From Clostridia bacterium (GTDB taxonomy: Bacteria; Bacillota; Clostridia; Oscillospirales; CAG-382): a stretch of 38,721 nt of DNA. The position numbers and the translations under genes were made by a program. Of the stretch, positions 7,247-16,127 are shown one piece after another. The stretch is taken from positions 1 to 38,721 of the forward strand of contig JAFTTN010000066.1 in assembly GCA_017466805.1 (NCBI GenBank), written 5' to 3'. The number at the start of each line of letters is the position of its first letter. Positions within the stretch are counted from its first letter, which is position 1. The notes beneath the pieces were generated by a model. It had not been told where the DNA came from and made no database searches. It saw nothing but the letters and a program-made list of their open reading frames with translations.

Positions 7247-9244
7247 TTAACCGATCACGAACGTACCGAAGTAATGGCGGGCGATTAAAATATAATCGTA
7301 CTGGTCCACCTTGCCATCGGCGTTCACGTCGGCGCGCGCTTCTTCCTCTTCGGCAAGGATACGGGTTTCGAAATAGTGACGCTTAACAAGAATGTAGTCG
7401 TACTGGTCTATCTTACCGTCGGCGTTAACGTCGCCCAAGGATAAAACTGCTTCGCCGATGCCGATAACCACTTCCTCGCCTTCGAGCGAGCCCGAAAGGA
7501 TTTTCACTTGGTTTCTCATCGTAATATTGCCCTCGATAAGCGTGTAATCCTCGTCCAACGATGCTTTTTTGGTAAGCACGGTTCTGCCGCCTCCGAAAAT
7601 AACCTCACCGGGCTTGTCGAAGTTGTAGCATCTCATCGCTTCGTCCCAACCGGTAAACAAAGCCTCGCCGCCGTCTATAGTAATTTCGGCATATTCTCCG
7701 CCGTCAACCTCTATACCGTGTTGACCGGAGCTCACCTCGACCTTACCGCCGTTTATAAGCGCCGCGGCGACGTCTGCACGAACGGTTATTCCGAAAGTAC
7801 AGTCAATAGCCGAAAATTCACCGCCGTCAAGTGCAAAAAGCGCAATAGAGTCCAAGCTTTTGTTGTCGATTTTCAAGCTGTATTTCGCATCAACGGTAAC
7901 CTTGCCGCCGCTCTGCATATAAAAAATCGTACTGCCGTAGCCAAGGTCGTCGATATCAATAGCTTTTGCGCTTTCGGAATAAAGATATAATCCGCCGTCA
8001 CCCTCAACCGCAAGCCCGCCGTATACGTGAATGCAGTTGGTGTAGCTGTCCTCGGCAACAAGACTGTTTTCGCCGATAAGCTCAAGCACAATCGGCGAAT
8101 AAGAAATCAAAATCGCATAATCGCTGTTATACGGCTCGTAATATTCGGTGCCGACACCGTATATATATTCGATTCCGTCGCCCTCGTATTCATAGCCGTT
8201 AAGCGTCAAAACGCCGTCTTTAAAATAAGCGTAATTGCTTTCGGGCTTTTCGGTTACCGTCTTGCTCGCACCGCTTGCAAGATATTCACCGTCGAAAATC
8301 CGCACACCGCCCAAAATAACGCTTGCGCGTTCGATAGCCGTCATGCTTCTGCCGTCGCACTCAACGGCAATATCGTCGTCAAACGCAACCTCGCAATCAA
8401 AAATCGGGTATTCACCTTCGTCGTTTTCCGAAGCAGGCTCGACACAAACCATACCGCCGTCTATTTCAAAGCAGCCCTCTCCGTTTGCCGTAACTGCGGG
8501 ACAGCTGTCGGTCGTTACGTATATTCTTCCGCCCTTGACCAAACCGGTGTACCGCTCGGATTCAAACGCAATACAGCCGTAAACCTCGATAATGCCGAAG
8601 TACTGAACGAGCGAGGTGCTTTTCGCACCAAGCACAATATTGCTCGAATTAATATAACCGTTGTAGGTAACTATCCTTGCGCTTCCGCTATCGGAATTGT
8701 TAATCGCAAGAATACCGCAATAGGGCTCGTCTGCATATACGTTGCCCGAATTAACCGTCACCTTCGATTCGGTCGTTTCGCTGCAAACCAAAAGCCCGAT
8801 TTCCGAAATAAGCGTAATCGAACCGCCCTTTTCAAATACAACGCTTTGGTTGCAGTAAAGCGCCGCCGCATCCGAAACCAATCCCGCAAGGCTGTCTGAA
8901 GCGGTAATTTCGCTGTCGCCGATAAGAGCGATGTAAACGTCGCTGTCGGAAACGATATGTACCGCGGCGGAAACGCTCGTATCGCCGTAGCTTTGCTCGG
9001 TCGTAAAGCCGTTAAACGTAAAATCGTTCATTTTAACTATATTTCTGCCGTTAAAGCTAATATATCCCGTTGCATCCCTTGCGGGTGCGCCGGCTATAGC
9101 CTCGGTAGCGCCGTTGGGCAGGTAGCAAACTCCGCTAAGCTTTATATCTCCCACCATAATATAGCATTCGTCGCCTGCGGCAGATACGGGAATCATACCC
9201 AACACAAGCGTAAGCAACAATAGTACCGCAAAAAATCTTTTCAT
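7247..9244 (-). CDS. Secreted dockerin-containing protein, beta-helix-like body
   Basis: The product has about 665 residues. A signal peptide is clear: MKRFF, then a Leu/Val-rich core, then a cleavage region near VSAAG. The long middle part is rich in Gly, Ser, Val and Ile with recurring IDGG and NGG turns, suggesting a right-handed beta-helix; no catalytic motif is recognised. The last 60 residues form a type I dockerin: two calcium loops with DVNADGKIDQYDYI and DVNADGKVDQYDYI, each followed by a helix containing RHYF. Dockerins attach proteins to cohesins on scaffoldins or the cell surface; no cohesin lies in this window. The start at 9244 begins directly with the signal peptide and has GGTG seven bases ahead; a TTG at 9256 is in frame but less likely. 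Confidence 0.85.
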   Translation of the reverse strand: MKRFFAVLLLLTLVLGMIPVSAAGDECYIMVGDIKLSGVCYLPNGATEAIAGAPARDATGYISFNGRNIVKMNDFTFNGFTTEQSYGDTSVSAAVHIVSDSDVYIALIGDSEITASDSLAGLVSDAAALYCNQSVVFEKGGSITLISEIGLLVCSETTESKVTVNSGNVYADEPYCGILAINNSDSGSARIVTYNGYINSSNIVLGAKSTSLVQYFGIIEVYGCIAFESERYTGLVKGGRIYVTTDSCPAVTANGEGCFEIDGGMVCVEPASENDEGEYPIFDCEVAFDDDIAVECDGRSMTAIERASVILGGVRIFDGEYLASGASKTVTEKPESNYAYFKDGVLTLNGYEYEGDGIEYIYGVGTEYYEPYNSDYAILISYSPIVLELIGENSLVAEDSYTNCIHVYGGLAVEGDGGLYLYSESAKAIDIDDLGYGSTIFYMQSGGKVTVDAKYSLKIDNKSLDSIALFALDGGEFSAIDCTFGITVRADVAAALINGGKVEVSSGQHGIEVDGGEYAEITIDGGEALFTGWDEAMRCYNFDKPGEVIFGGGRTVLTKKASLDEDYTLIEGNITMRNQVKILSGSLEGEEVVIGIGEAVLSLGDVNADGKIDQYDYILVKRHYFETRILAEEEEARADVNADGKVDQYDYILIARHYFGTFVIG

Positions 9245-9265
9245 AATAATCACCAAAAAAATAAA

Positions 9266-9295
9266 ATAGCCGAGGCGTTTAACCCCCTCGGCTAT
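9266..9295 (-). terminator. Intrinsic terminator of spoIIE
   Basis: ATAGCCGAGG (9266-9275) pairs with CCTCGGCTAT (9286-9295). On the minus strand it is followed by TTTTATTTTTTT. It lies between the spoIIE stop and the dockerin start. The promoter of the dockerin gene begins immediately upstream of the hairpin, so a transcript started there should lack part of the first arm. Confidence 0.8.
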
Positions 9296-9296
9296 A

Positions 9297-9331
9297 ACTA
9301 TATCATAAGTTGCAGACTATTGCAATAGTCT
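9297..9331 (-). promoter_or_regulatory. Dockerin gene promoter with an 18-bp palindrome over the -35
   Basis: On the minus strand: -35 TTGCAA (9320-9325), 17-base spacer, -10 TATAGT (9297-9302). The -35 is the exact centre of a perfect palindrome, AGACTATTGCAATAGTCT (9314-9331), a good repressor-operator candidate. The binding protein is unknown. Confidence 0.6.
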
Positions 9332-9346
9332 TTTGTAAAGCATTTG

Positions 9347-11518
9347 TTAATAAATTCTCAATACGCAAACCGATGCATCGTCGGCGGTTTCGCCGCTCTG
9401 CCTTGCGTCACGCATTATTTTCGAAGCCAGCGCACGCGCACTCGGCATCGGCGGCAGTGCTCTTTCCGGCAAAATATCGTTTTCGCACCCCGTCTGCAAA
9501 ATCCCGTCGCTCAGCATCACTATCATATCCCCCTTTTCAAGCGTAAAGCTCTTTTTTTCGGCAATAACGCTTTTCATAATCCCCGCCGGCGGCGTTCTCG
9601 CCTCCAAGGTAACAAGCCTGCCCTTGCGTATAACCATAGTCGGCGCCGCGCCTGCCTTAATCAAGGTTGCCTTCCCCAACACCCTGTCTATCTCAAGCAG
9701 GTCGACGGTGGCAAAAACCTCCTCCTCCTTTTCGACCAACGCCTTGTTCAACAGCTTTAGCGCGCTTTCCTTCTCGGCGCCCACACTCAACAGCTTTTCG
9801 AGCATTATCGCCGAAAGCCTGCTCGTCAGCGCGGCGTCGCGCCCACTCCCCATTCCGTCGGAAACAAGACAATAAAAATATTTATCGTCGTTTTCAAAAA
9901 CGCTTACCGTGTCGCCGCATACCGTTTCGCCGGTCTTCGCCTCCGAAATCTTTGCATATTCAACATGCAAGGCAGGCACGCTGCATAGACGCATAAGCGT
10001 GTATCCGTCGTGCAAAACGAATTCGGGTGCAGACATTGCCGTTCCGCAAAGCAAGGCCACCGCCTCGGCAATCTCGCTCGGCGCCAAGCCTATCCTTTCG
10101 GGCTCAACACCGTAAACCGTAACCTCCCTTTTTCGCTCGCCGATAACCTTTACACCGTCGCATTCGATATTCAAATCTCGCAACGCCGCTTTTATCCTGC
10201 CCGCAAGCTCTCTGTCGGCACGGCTGTCCGATTCCTGCCGCTTCGCCGCATCGATAAGTATCGACGAAAACGCCGAATACTCGTCCGCCATCTGCTTTAA
10301 ACCCTTTTCACCCTCGCGCCCGCGCAAAACCGGCAGGTTGTTCACGTCGCGCGCCATCGCACACACGTTCGGACATCGTGCGCTTATATGCGTCGGTATT
10401 TTCGAATATGCGGCAACCCCGTTGCGCCTTATCTCGCTCGTGAAAAAGTTCGAAATCTCGCGCTTTTCCAGCTCACAGCCGTCGCAGTGCGAGCAATGCC
10501 TGTCCACCACGTCTACAATACCGCCGTTAAGCTCGCTTATGCTTACCGCACGCGTGCTGTCCGAAACGCTGTAAAACAGCGAGGAAAGCGACGAAAACGC
10601 CGCCGCATAGCGCGATATGCGTCTGTCGTGCGCCCGCTTTTCCGCGCTCGAAGCCGCGTTTTTAAAAATCGGAAGCTGCTTCCGAAGCGGAATAAATACC
10701 GCGTTAACCCCAATAAGCATACACCCCGCCGCTATAATTCCGTCGCCGCCCGAAAGATAAAAATATCCGCTAACCGCAAGCATAAACGAAAGGCATAGCG
10801 CAAGCGGCTCGATCTCTGTCGCAAGCAGACCGTAAGCCATACCCAATACTCCCAAAGCTCCCGTCGCCGCCCCGCCCGATGCAAGCCCGCACAGTACTCC
10901 GCAGGCTCCGCCAAAAGCAAAGCCGCGTGTTCTTGCCGCACACAAGGTAAACGCCGCCGCGGGAATAACCGCAAGCGACGCCCCCGCAACCGTAAAAGGC
11001 GCAAGCAAAACCGAAAAAGCAAAGGCAAAGGCAAGCAAAGCGCAATCGTATTTTTTCGGATAAAGCTCCTTCTTCTTGTCAAAATACCCCATAAACGCAT
11101 AGGTAAAAGCGGGGTAGGCTATCACCGCCGCAAGCAAACGGAATATCCCCTCGATGCTTTCTATTCCGCTCACGGCAATATACGCCCCGCGAAGCGCGCT
11201 TAAAGAAAACGAAAGCAAAATCCGCGTGTATAAAGGCAGCCCGCCGCTTTTTTCCTTCGCGTTAAGCACCAAATATAAATATACCGCGCAAAAAATCGCA
11301 AGCGGAATGCATTCGTCAAGCAACGCCGAAGCCAGCACCCCGATAAATACCCCCGTCCGCACCCTTTTCGGTACGGCGCACAAAAACGCACAGCCAAAAG
11401 GCATTACCCCTGCGGCAAGCGGCGCCAGCCCCAAAAGAAATGCAAAAACCGCGTATAATATCTGCCCGTTTTTCTTGTTAAGCCTGCTTTTCAAAGAAGT
11501 CAATTCCATTTTTTTCAC
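9347..11518 (-). CDS. spoIIE: Stage II sporulation protein E, PP2C-type phosphatase
   Basis: In sporulating Firmicutes SpoIIE dephosphorylates SpoIIAA, which frees sigma-F in the forespore, and helps place the polar septum. The 723 residues show the family order. About ten hydrophobic segments fill residues 20-290, a linker with the cysteine cluster CSHCDGCE follows, and a C-terminal PP2C domain occupies about 510-723. Metal-site motifs visible are VCGDTVS, VSDGMGSGRDA, LSDGILQTG and the final DDASVCVLRI. The start is GTG at 11518, with AAAAGGA seven bases before it; the next ATG (11509) would be too far from that site. Promoter and terminator are both visible, so the gene is probably monocistronic. 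Confidence 0.93.
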   Translation of the reverse strand: MKKMELTSLKSRLNKKNGQILYAVFAFLLGLAPLAAGVMPFGCAFLCAVPKRVRTGVFIGVLASALLDECIPLAIFCAVYLYLVLNAKEKSGGLPLYTRILLSFSLSALRGAYIAVSGIESIEGIFRLLAAVIAYPAFTYAFMGYFDKKKELYPKKYDCALLAFAFAFSVLLAPFTVAGASLAVIPAAAFTLCAARTRGFAFGGACGVLCGLASGGAATGALGVLGMAYGLLATEIEPLALCLSFMLAVSGYFYLSGGDGIIAAGCMLIGVNAVFIPLRKQLPIFKNAASSAEKRAHDRRISRYAAAFSSLSSLFYSVSDSTRAVSISELNGGIVDVVDRHCSHCDGCELEKREISNFFTSEIRRNGVAAYSKIPTHISARCPNVCAMARDVNNLPVLRGREGEKGLKQMADEYSAFSSILIDAAKRQESDSRADRELAGRIKAALRDLNIECDGVKVIGERKREVTVYGVEPERIGLAPSEIAEAVALLCGTAMSAPEFVLHDGYTLMRLCSVPALHVEYAKISEAKTGETVCGDTVSVFENDDKYFYCLVSDGMGSGRDAALTSRLSAIMLEKLLSVGAEKESALKLLNKALVEKEEEVFATVDLLEIDRVLGKATLIKAGAAPTMVIRKGRLVTLEARTPPAGIMKSVIAEKKSFTLEKGDMIVMLSDGILQTGCENDILPERALPPMPSARALASKIMRDARQSGETADDASVCVLRIY

Positions 11519-11545
11519 GTTCCGTTCCTTTTGTTTTGGATGCTC

Positions 11546-11579
11546 ATTATACCCAAAATAAGCTGCGCGCTTTGTCGAA
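11546..11579 (-). promoter_or_regulatory. Spo0A-type promoter of spoIIE (0A box plus -10)
   Basis: On the minus strand a perfect -10 TATAAT (11546-11551) has no good -35 at 17 bases. Instead, 20 bases upstream, sits TTCGACAA (11572-11579), whose complement TTGTCGAA is an exact match to the Spo0A box. The known B. subtilis spoIIE and spoIIG promoters share this layout: sigma-A, overlong spacing, 0A box over the -35. Spo0A activation is therefore inferred from a close match. Confidence 0.75.
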
Positions 11580-11654
11580 GCAGAAACGAATTTTTTGGGT
11601 TGTTTTCTGTGTTTTTAAGCGATTTGCGTGCCCTTTGGTGTAGCGTGAGATAAA

Positions 11655-12941
11655 TTAAAATAAATTAAGTCTTCTTGTATCGGTTAATTGATTAATCGCA
11701 ATCAAGGTCTGGTTGTTTTCGCGGTTTAAATTCCACCATAAAGCACCGCGCAGCCGCTTTTCCGCCATAAGCCGAAGCCGCGCCGAAATCGAGCGTACGT
11801 CCTCGAACCATACTCGGTGCATAGCTCCGTCGAGGGTATAGTCAAAATAAGGAGCCTGCGCCTCGGTATCGAAAAATATTTCGGCACCGTTTTCCGAAGC
11901 AATAGTAAAGGCACGCTTTGTCGAAACCGAGGTCGCGCGCGAAACCCCTTGAATATACGGCAAAGTAAAATCGTAGCCGTAATTCGAAATCCCCAATAAA
12001 ATTTTTTCGGCGGGAATTCTGGTCAGCGCGTAATCCACCACCTCGCCCAAAGGCGTAATAGGCGAAACCGCCATCGGCGGCCCATAGGTGTACCCCCATT
12101 CGTAAGTCATCAGCAAAACCGCGTCCGCCGCTTCGCCAAGCAATGCGTAATCGTGTCCCTCGTATAGCGCGCCCTGCTGGTTATCCGAGGTTTTCGGCGC
12201 AAGCGCGGTCATCACGCCGTAGCCGTAGCTGTGCAGTCTTTCGCGGCACAGCGCAATAAATTCGGCGTAGCTTTCGGCGTTTTCGCTCCCCAAAAATTCG
12301 AAATCAACGTCAAGCGCGGTGTAGCCCTTTGCCTGCATATTTGCAATAATGCTGTCGATAAGCCTGCTTTGCAGCTCCGCCGACCCGAAAAGCGTGCTTG
12401 CAAGCTCAACCGAAAAATTATCTCCGTCGGTGAGCGTCGAAATATGCATCACCGCCTCCGTCCCGTAGTCCGATGCGGCGGATATCATCGCCGTGTCGTC
12501 GAGCGGAACCAAGCTTCCGTCGGTGCGAAAGCCATAGGTGAACGGCATTAACGCCCTCATAAAAGGAAGCGCACGCCGAAGCAGACCTTCCGAAACGAAG
12601 GGGTAGGCATATCCGCCCGTCGCAAAGCTGCCCAATACCTCGCGCTCGGTTTGTATATAAAGCGTCTGCCCGATGTTAATGTTTGGCAAACCGTTCAAAA
12701 ACAAATTTCTTTCATAAATATGGTTCGGCGTAACACCGTAAAGCTCGGCTATCGAAAAAAGCGTTTCGCCGCCCCTGACCGCGTGTGTAACCGTGGGGAA
12801 AACCACGGCTATCGGCTGTCCGACCGGAAGCCGCAAGGGGTCGGCAATATCGTTGTCAAACCCCAGCACCGAAGCATCAACACCGTATCTGCCCGCAATA
12901 GAATAAAGCGTTTCACCGCTTTCGACGGTATGTATCAGCAT
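11655..12941 (-). CDS. LysM-GH18 glycoside hydrolase, SleL/YaaH-like spore cortex enzyme
   Basis: The protein starts directly with two LysM peptidoglycan-binding repeats (about residues 2-45 and 51-95, each with GETL(Y/F)SIA) and has no signal peptide. A GH18 domain follows (about 105-425). The catalytic DxDxE motif is intact as D211-V-D213-F-E215. This LysM-LysM-GH18 order is that of SleL/YaaH-type spore enzymes, which cut cortex fragments during germination and are packed into the spore without a signal sequence. The ATG at 12941 has AAGGGTGAT upstream. It lies just upstream of spoIIE in the same direction, but spoIIE has its own promoter. Assignment to cortex lysis rests on architecture and neighbourhood. 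Confidence 0.85.
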   Translation of the reverse strand: MLIHTVESGETLYSIAGRYGVDASVLGFDNDIADPLRLPVGQPIAVVFPTVTHAVRGGETLFSIAELYGVTPNHIYERNLFLNGLPNINIGQTLYIQTEREVLGSFATGGYAYPFVSEGLLRRALPFMRALMPFTYGFRTDGSLVPLDDTAMISAASDYGTEAVMHISTLTDGDNFSVELASTLFGSAELQSRLIDSIIANMQAKGYTALDVDFEFLGSENAESYAEFIALCRERLHSYGYGVMTALAPKTSDNQQGALYEGHDYALLGEAADAVLLMTYEWGYTYGPPMAVSPITPLGEVVDYALTRIPAEKILLGISNYGYDFTLPYIQGVSRATSVSTKRAFTIASENGAEIFFDTEAQAPYFDYTLDGAMHRVWFEDVRSISARLRLMAEKRLRGALWWNLNRENNQTLIAINQLTDTRRLNLF

Positions 12942-13000
12942 AATATCACCCTTTTGTTCAAAAAAATCGTTGCGCCCGCTATTAAATGCTTGCTATGTGC

Positions 13001-13029
13001 TTGATTTTCGGGCGTTTGTATGATAATAT
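13001..13029 (+). promoter_or_regulatory. Possible promoter of the argS operon
   Basis: -35 TTGATT (13001-13006), 17-base spacer, and a mediocre -10 TAATAT (13024-13029). A perfect TATAAT at 13032-13037 lacks a matching -35. The 12,942-13,055 region also has to hold the divergent promoter of the LysM-GH18 gene. No T-box leader was found before argS. Confidence 0.4.
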
Positions 13030-13079
13030 TATATAATAATTATGTGTAAATTTTTATGCTCGGAAGGTTGAGTTTTTAT

Positions 13080-14777
13080 ATGAGTAACGTTAAAAATACG
13101 ATATGCGAAAAGGTCTGTGAATATGTCGCCTCCAAGGGCGCTTCGCTTACCGTCGAAAATGCGCTTTCGCTTTTGGAAACGCCAAGCGATTCCAAAATGG
13201 GCGATCTTGCGCTCCCCTGCTTCAAGCTTTCAAAGCTTCTCCGCTCGCGTCCCGACGGTATCGCGGCAGAGCTTGCTTCGGCACTAAACGGTATGGAGGG
13301 TGTCGAAAAGGTCGAAGCGGTAGGCGGCTACCTCAACTTCTTCTTCGGCAACGCAAAATATCTGTCCGATCTGCAATCGGTGTTAAAAACCGAATTTCCC
13401 GCGCTTAAAGCAATCGGAGAAGGCAAAACCGTCGTTCTCGACTTTTCCTCTCCCAATATCGCAAAACGCTTCCACTTGGGCCACCTCGGCACCACGGTTA
13501 TCGGTAACGCGGTTAGGAATATCTATAATTTCTGCGGCTATAAAACCGTTTCTATCAACTATCTCGGCGACTGGGGCACCCAAAACGGCAAGCAGATCGT
13601 CGCTTATAAAAAATGGTCGAGCCGCGAAATTCTCGAGCGCGACGGAATAAAAGAGCTCGAGCGTATCTACGTCCTCTTCGGTAAGGAAGCCGAAAAGGAT
13701 CCTTCGCTTAACGATCAGGCACGTGCCGCATTCAAAGAGCTCGAGCGCGGAAACGAGGAATATCTCGAAATCTGGCGCCTGTTCAAAGAAATTTCGATGC
13801 GTGAATATACCCAAACCTATAAAAGACTCGGCATTGAATTCGACGTTTGGGGCGGCGAAAGCTTTTATACCGATAAAATGCCCGCCATTGTTGAAGAGCT
13901 GCGCCAAAAGGAGCTGTTAAAGCTCGATGCCGGCGCTTCGATAGTCGACCTTTCGGAATGGAATATGCCCCCCGCGCTCATTCTAAAAAGCGATGGCACC
14001 ACGCTTTACCCCACCCGCGATATCGCCGCGGCGCAGGACAGATATAACGAATATAAATTCGATAAATGCCTTTACGTTACCAGCGCCGGCCAATCGCTCC
14101 ACTTCGCACAGTGGTTCAAGGTAACCGAGCTTATGGGTAAGGAATGGGCAAAGGACCTCGTTCATATCCCCTATGGCACAATGTCGTTCGGCGGCGAAAA
14201 GCTCGCTTCGCGTACCGGCAATATCATTCTTCTTAACGACGTTTTCGATGAAGCTGTCGCAAAGGCAAGAGCGATAATCGAGGAAAAGAACGTCGCACAC
14301 GAAAACAAAGAGGAAATCTCGGAAGCAGTCGGTATCGGCGCGGTGCTCTTCAGCGCGCTCTCCAACAGTCGTATAAAGGATACCAACTTCACCTGGGAAG
14401 GCACCCTCTCCTTCGAAGGCAATACCGGCCCCTACGTTCAGTATACCTATGCCCGCGCGGCAAGCGTGCTTCGCAGAGGTAACGGCGGAAACGATTATTC
14501 CAACCATACTCTCGCGCCCGAGGAAGCCGAGCTTATCCGCAAGCTTTGCGAATTCGAAGAAACCGTTAAGCGTGCCGCAAACGAATTCGAGCCCAGCATT
14601 ATCTCCCGCTTCGCGCTCAACGTCTGCACCCTGTTTAACCAGTTCTATCATAACTGCCGAATTCTCGGCTCTGGCGGCGAAACCGAACAGTTCCGCCTTG
14701 CGCTTACCGAAGCGGCAAGAAATATACTCGGCAACTGCCTCGATCTGCTCGGCATAAAAAGAACCGAGGAAATATAA
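13080..14777 (+). CDS. argS: Arginyl-tRNA synthetase
   Basis: ArgRS is a class I synthetase that charges tRNA-Arg. The 565 residues match the family. The N-terminal tRNA-binding domain (Add-1) is followed by SSPNIAKRFHLGHLGTT, containing the HIGH-type motif H132-L-G-H135, and later by MSFGGEKLASRTGN at the position of KMSKS, which ArgRS commonly degrades. A C-terminal anticodon-binding domain closes the protein. An in-frame ATG at 13056 lacks a ribosome binding site; the ATG at 13080 follows GGAAGG by 12 bases and is preferred. It heads the run argS-yebC-nadD-yqeK-rsfS-leuS-GDPD. Confidence 0.94.
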   Translation: MSNVKNTICEKVCEYVASKGASLTVENALSLLETPSDSKMGDLALPCFKLSKLLRSRPDGIAAELASALNGMEGVEKVEAVGGYLNFFFGNAKYLSDLQSVLKTEFPALKAIGEGKTVVLDFSSPNIAKRFHLGHLGTTVIGNAVRNIYNFCGYKTVSINYLGDWGTQNGKQIVAYKKWSSREILERDGIKELERIYVLFGKEAEKDPSLNDQARAAFKELERGNEEYLEIWRLFKEISMREYTQTYKRLGIEFDVWGGESFYTDKMPAIVEELRQKELLKLDAGASIVDLSEWNMPPALILKSDGTTLYPTRDIAAAQDRYNEYKFDKCLYVTSAGQSLHFAQWFKVTELMGKEWAKDLVHIPYGTMSFGGEKLASRTGNIILLNDVFDEAVAKARAIIEEKNVAHENKEEISEAVGIGAVLFSALSNSRIKDTNFTWEGTLSFEGNTGPYVQYTYARAASVLRRGNGGNDYSNHTLAPEEAELIRKLCEFEETVKRAANEFEPSIISRFALNVCTLFNQFYHNCRILGSGGETEQFRLALTEAARNILGNCLDLLGIKRTEEI

Positions 14778-14833
14778 TCAACCCGAAAATTTAACTTTTA
14801 TATATAACATCAGCAACGAAGGAGCAAAATTTT

Positions 14834-15556
14834 ATGTCCGGACATTCCAAATGGAAAAATATAATGCACAAAAAAGAAAAGACCGATGCACAGCGCGCCA
14901 AGGTCTTTACAAAAATAGGTAAGGAAATCGCTATCGCGGTTCGCGACGGCGGCCCCGAGCCTACCTCCAATACAAGACTTCGCGATCTTATCGCAAAGGC
15001 AAAAAGCCTTAACGTTCCCAACGATAATATCGAAAGAGTTATCAAAAAGGCCTCGGGCGCCGAAAGCGTTCAGTACGAAATGCTCACCTACGAGGGCTAC
15101 GGCCCCGGCGGCGTTGCAATAATCGTCGAAGCCGCAACCGATAACCGCAACAGAACCGCGGGCGAGGTTCGCCACTATTTCGATAAATTCGGCGGCAATT
15201 TGGGCACCAGCGGATGTGTGTCCTACCTCTTTGCCGAAAAGGGCGTCGTTGTCGTTTCGGGCATAAAGGACGAGGATGAATTTATGGAAGCCGCACTCGA
15301 TGCGGGCGCGCTCGACTTCACCAGCGAGGACGATCACGGCGAAGTATTCACCGATGTAAGCGAGCTTTCCGCCGTGCGCGAAGCGCTCGAGGCAAAGGGC
15401 TATACTATCGAATCGGCAGACCCCGAAAAGATTCCCTCTAACTATATTCGCCTCGATGACGAGGATCAGATTAAAATGATGAACAGACTTCTCGAAGCGC
15501 TCGAGGAAAACGACGACGTTACTGAAGTTTGGCATAACTGGGATGACGAGGAATAA
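14834..15556 (+). CDS. yebC: YebC/PmpR-family protein (TACO1 family)
   Basis: The 240 residues open with the family hallmark MSGHSKWKNI and continue with RAKVFTKIGKEI and the NDNIERVIKKASG block. Members were first annotated as DNA-binding transcriptional regulators; later work links the family to relief of ribosome stalling, so the role here is left open. A strong GAAGGAG precedes the ATG by nine bases. The 56-base gap after argS has no terminator, so cotranscription is likely. The end overlaps the nadD start by 14 bases. Confidence 0.93.
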   Translation: MSGHSKWKNIMHKKEKTDAQRAKVFTKIGKEIAIAVRDGGPEPTSNTRLRDLIAKAKSLNVPNDNIERVIKKASGAESVQYEMLTYEGYGPGGVAIIVEAATDNRNRTAGEVRHYFDKFGGNLGTSGCVSYLFAEKGVVVVSGIKDEDEFMEAALDAGALDFTSEDDHGEVFTDVSELSAVREALEAKGYTIESADPEKIPSNYIRLDDEDQIKMMNRLLEALEENDDVTEVWHNWDDEE

Positions 15557-16127
15557 AATAGGCATATTCGGAGGCACCTTCAACCCGATACATAAAGCGC
15601 ATTTAGAGCTTGCAATCGAATTCATCGAAAGCTTCTCGCTCGATAAGCTTTACGTTATCCCGAACAATATCCCTCCGCTAAAAAATTCCCACGGCGTTTC
15701 GGGCGGGGACAGACTTAAAATGCTCGAAATCGCCTTCACAAATCAACCCAAGGTCGTAATAAGCGATATCGAGCTTGCCCGCGGCGGAATGAGCTATACC
15801 TGCGACACCGTCGAGGAAATCAAAGCCGCCCACCCCAACGATGAGCTTTTCCTGCTTCTCGGCGACGATTGGATCGACCGCTTTGATAAATGGAAAAACT
15901 ATAAAAGCATTCTCGAAAACGCCACCTTGGTTATCGCCTACCGCGGCGTGCGCGATATAACCGAGCATTCCGAACGGCTCTACCGCAAAACCGGCAAAAA
16001 ACCGCTTTTGCTTAATAACGAAAAGCTGCGCTATTCTTCGACCGATTTCCGCGAAACTATGGATAGCGCCCTCCTCCCCGAAGGAATTTACGAATATATA
16101 GAAGAACGGGGGCTTTACCGTAAATGA
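15543..16127 (+). CDS. nadD: Nicotinate-nucleotide adenylyltransferase
   Basis: NadD makes nicotinate adenine dinucleotide from NaMN and ATP in NAD synthesis. The 194 residues are typical. The nucleotidyltransferase motif GIFGGTFNPIHKAH is at residues 7-20, and SSTDFRETM near the C-terminus corresponds to the ISSTxxR motif. The ATG lies 14 bases inside yebC with only a weak ribosome binding site, so translation is probably coupled. The end overlaps yqeK by the ATGA junction. nadD-yqeK-rsfS is a conserved Firmicutes order. Confidence 0.94.
   Translation: MTRNKIGIFGGTFNPIHKAHLELAIEFIESFSLDKLYVIPNNIPPLKNSHGVSGGDRLKMLEIAFTNQPKVVISDIELARGGMSYTCDTVEEIKAAHPNDELFLLLGDDWIDRFDKWKNYKSILENATLVIAYRGVRDITEHSERLYRKTGKKPLLLNNEKLRYSSTDFRETMDSALLPEGIYEYIEERGLYRK

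Noticed and set aside
12990..13025. Sporulation sigma-E-like promoter for the LysM-GH18 gene (CATACAAA on minus)
   Set aside because: A -10-like CATACA is present, but in such AT-rich DNA a matching -35 can be found by chance; the evidence is too weak to list.
12942..13079. T-box or other tRNA-sensing leader before argS
   Set aside because: The region is short, AT-rich and lacks a T-box core sequence and the terminator hairpin expected for such a leader.
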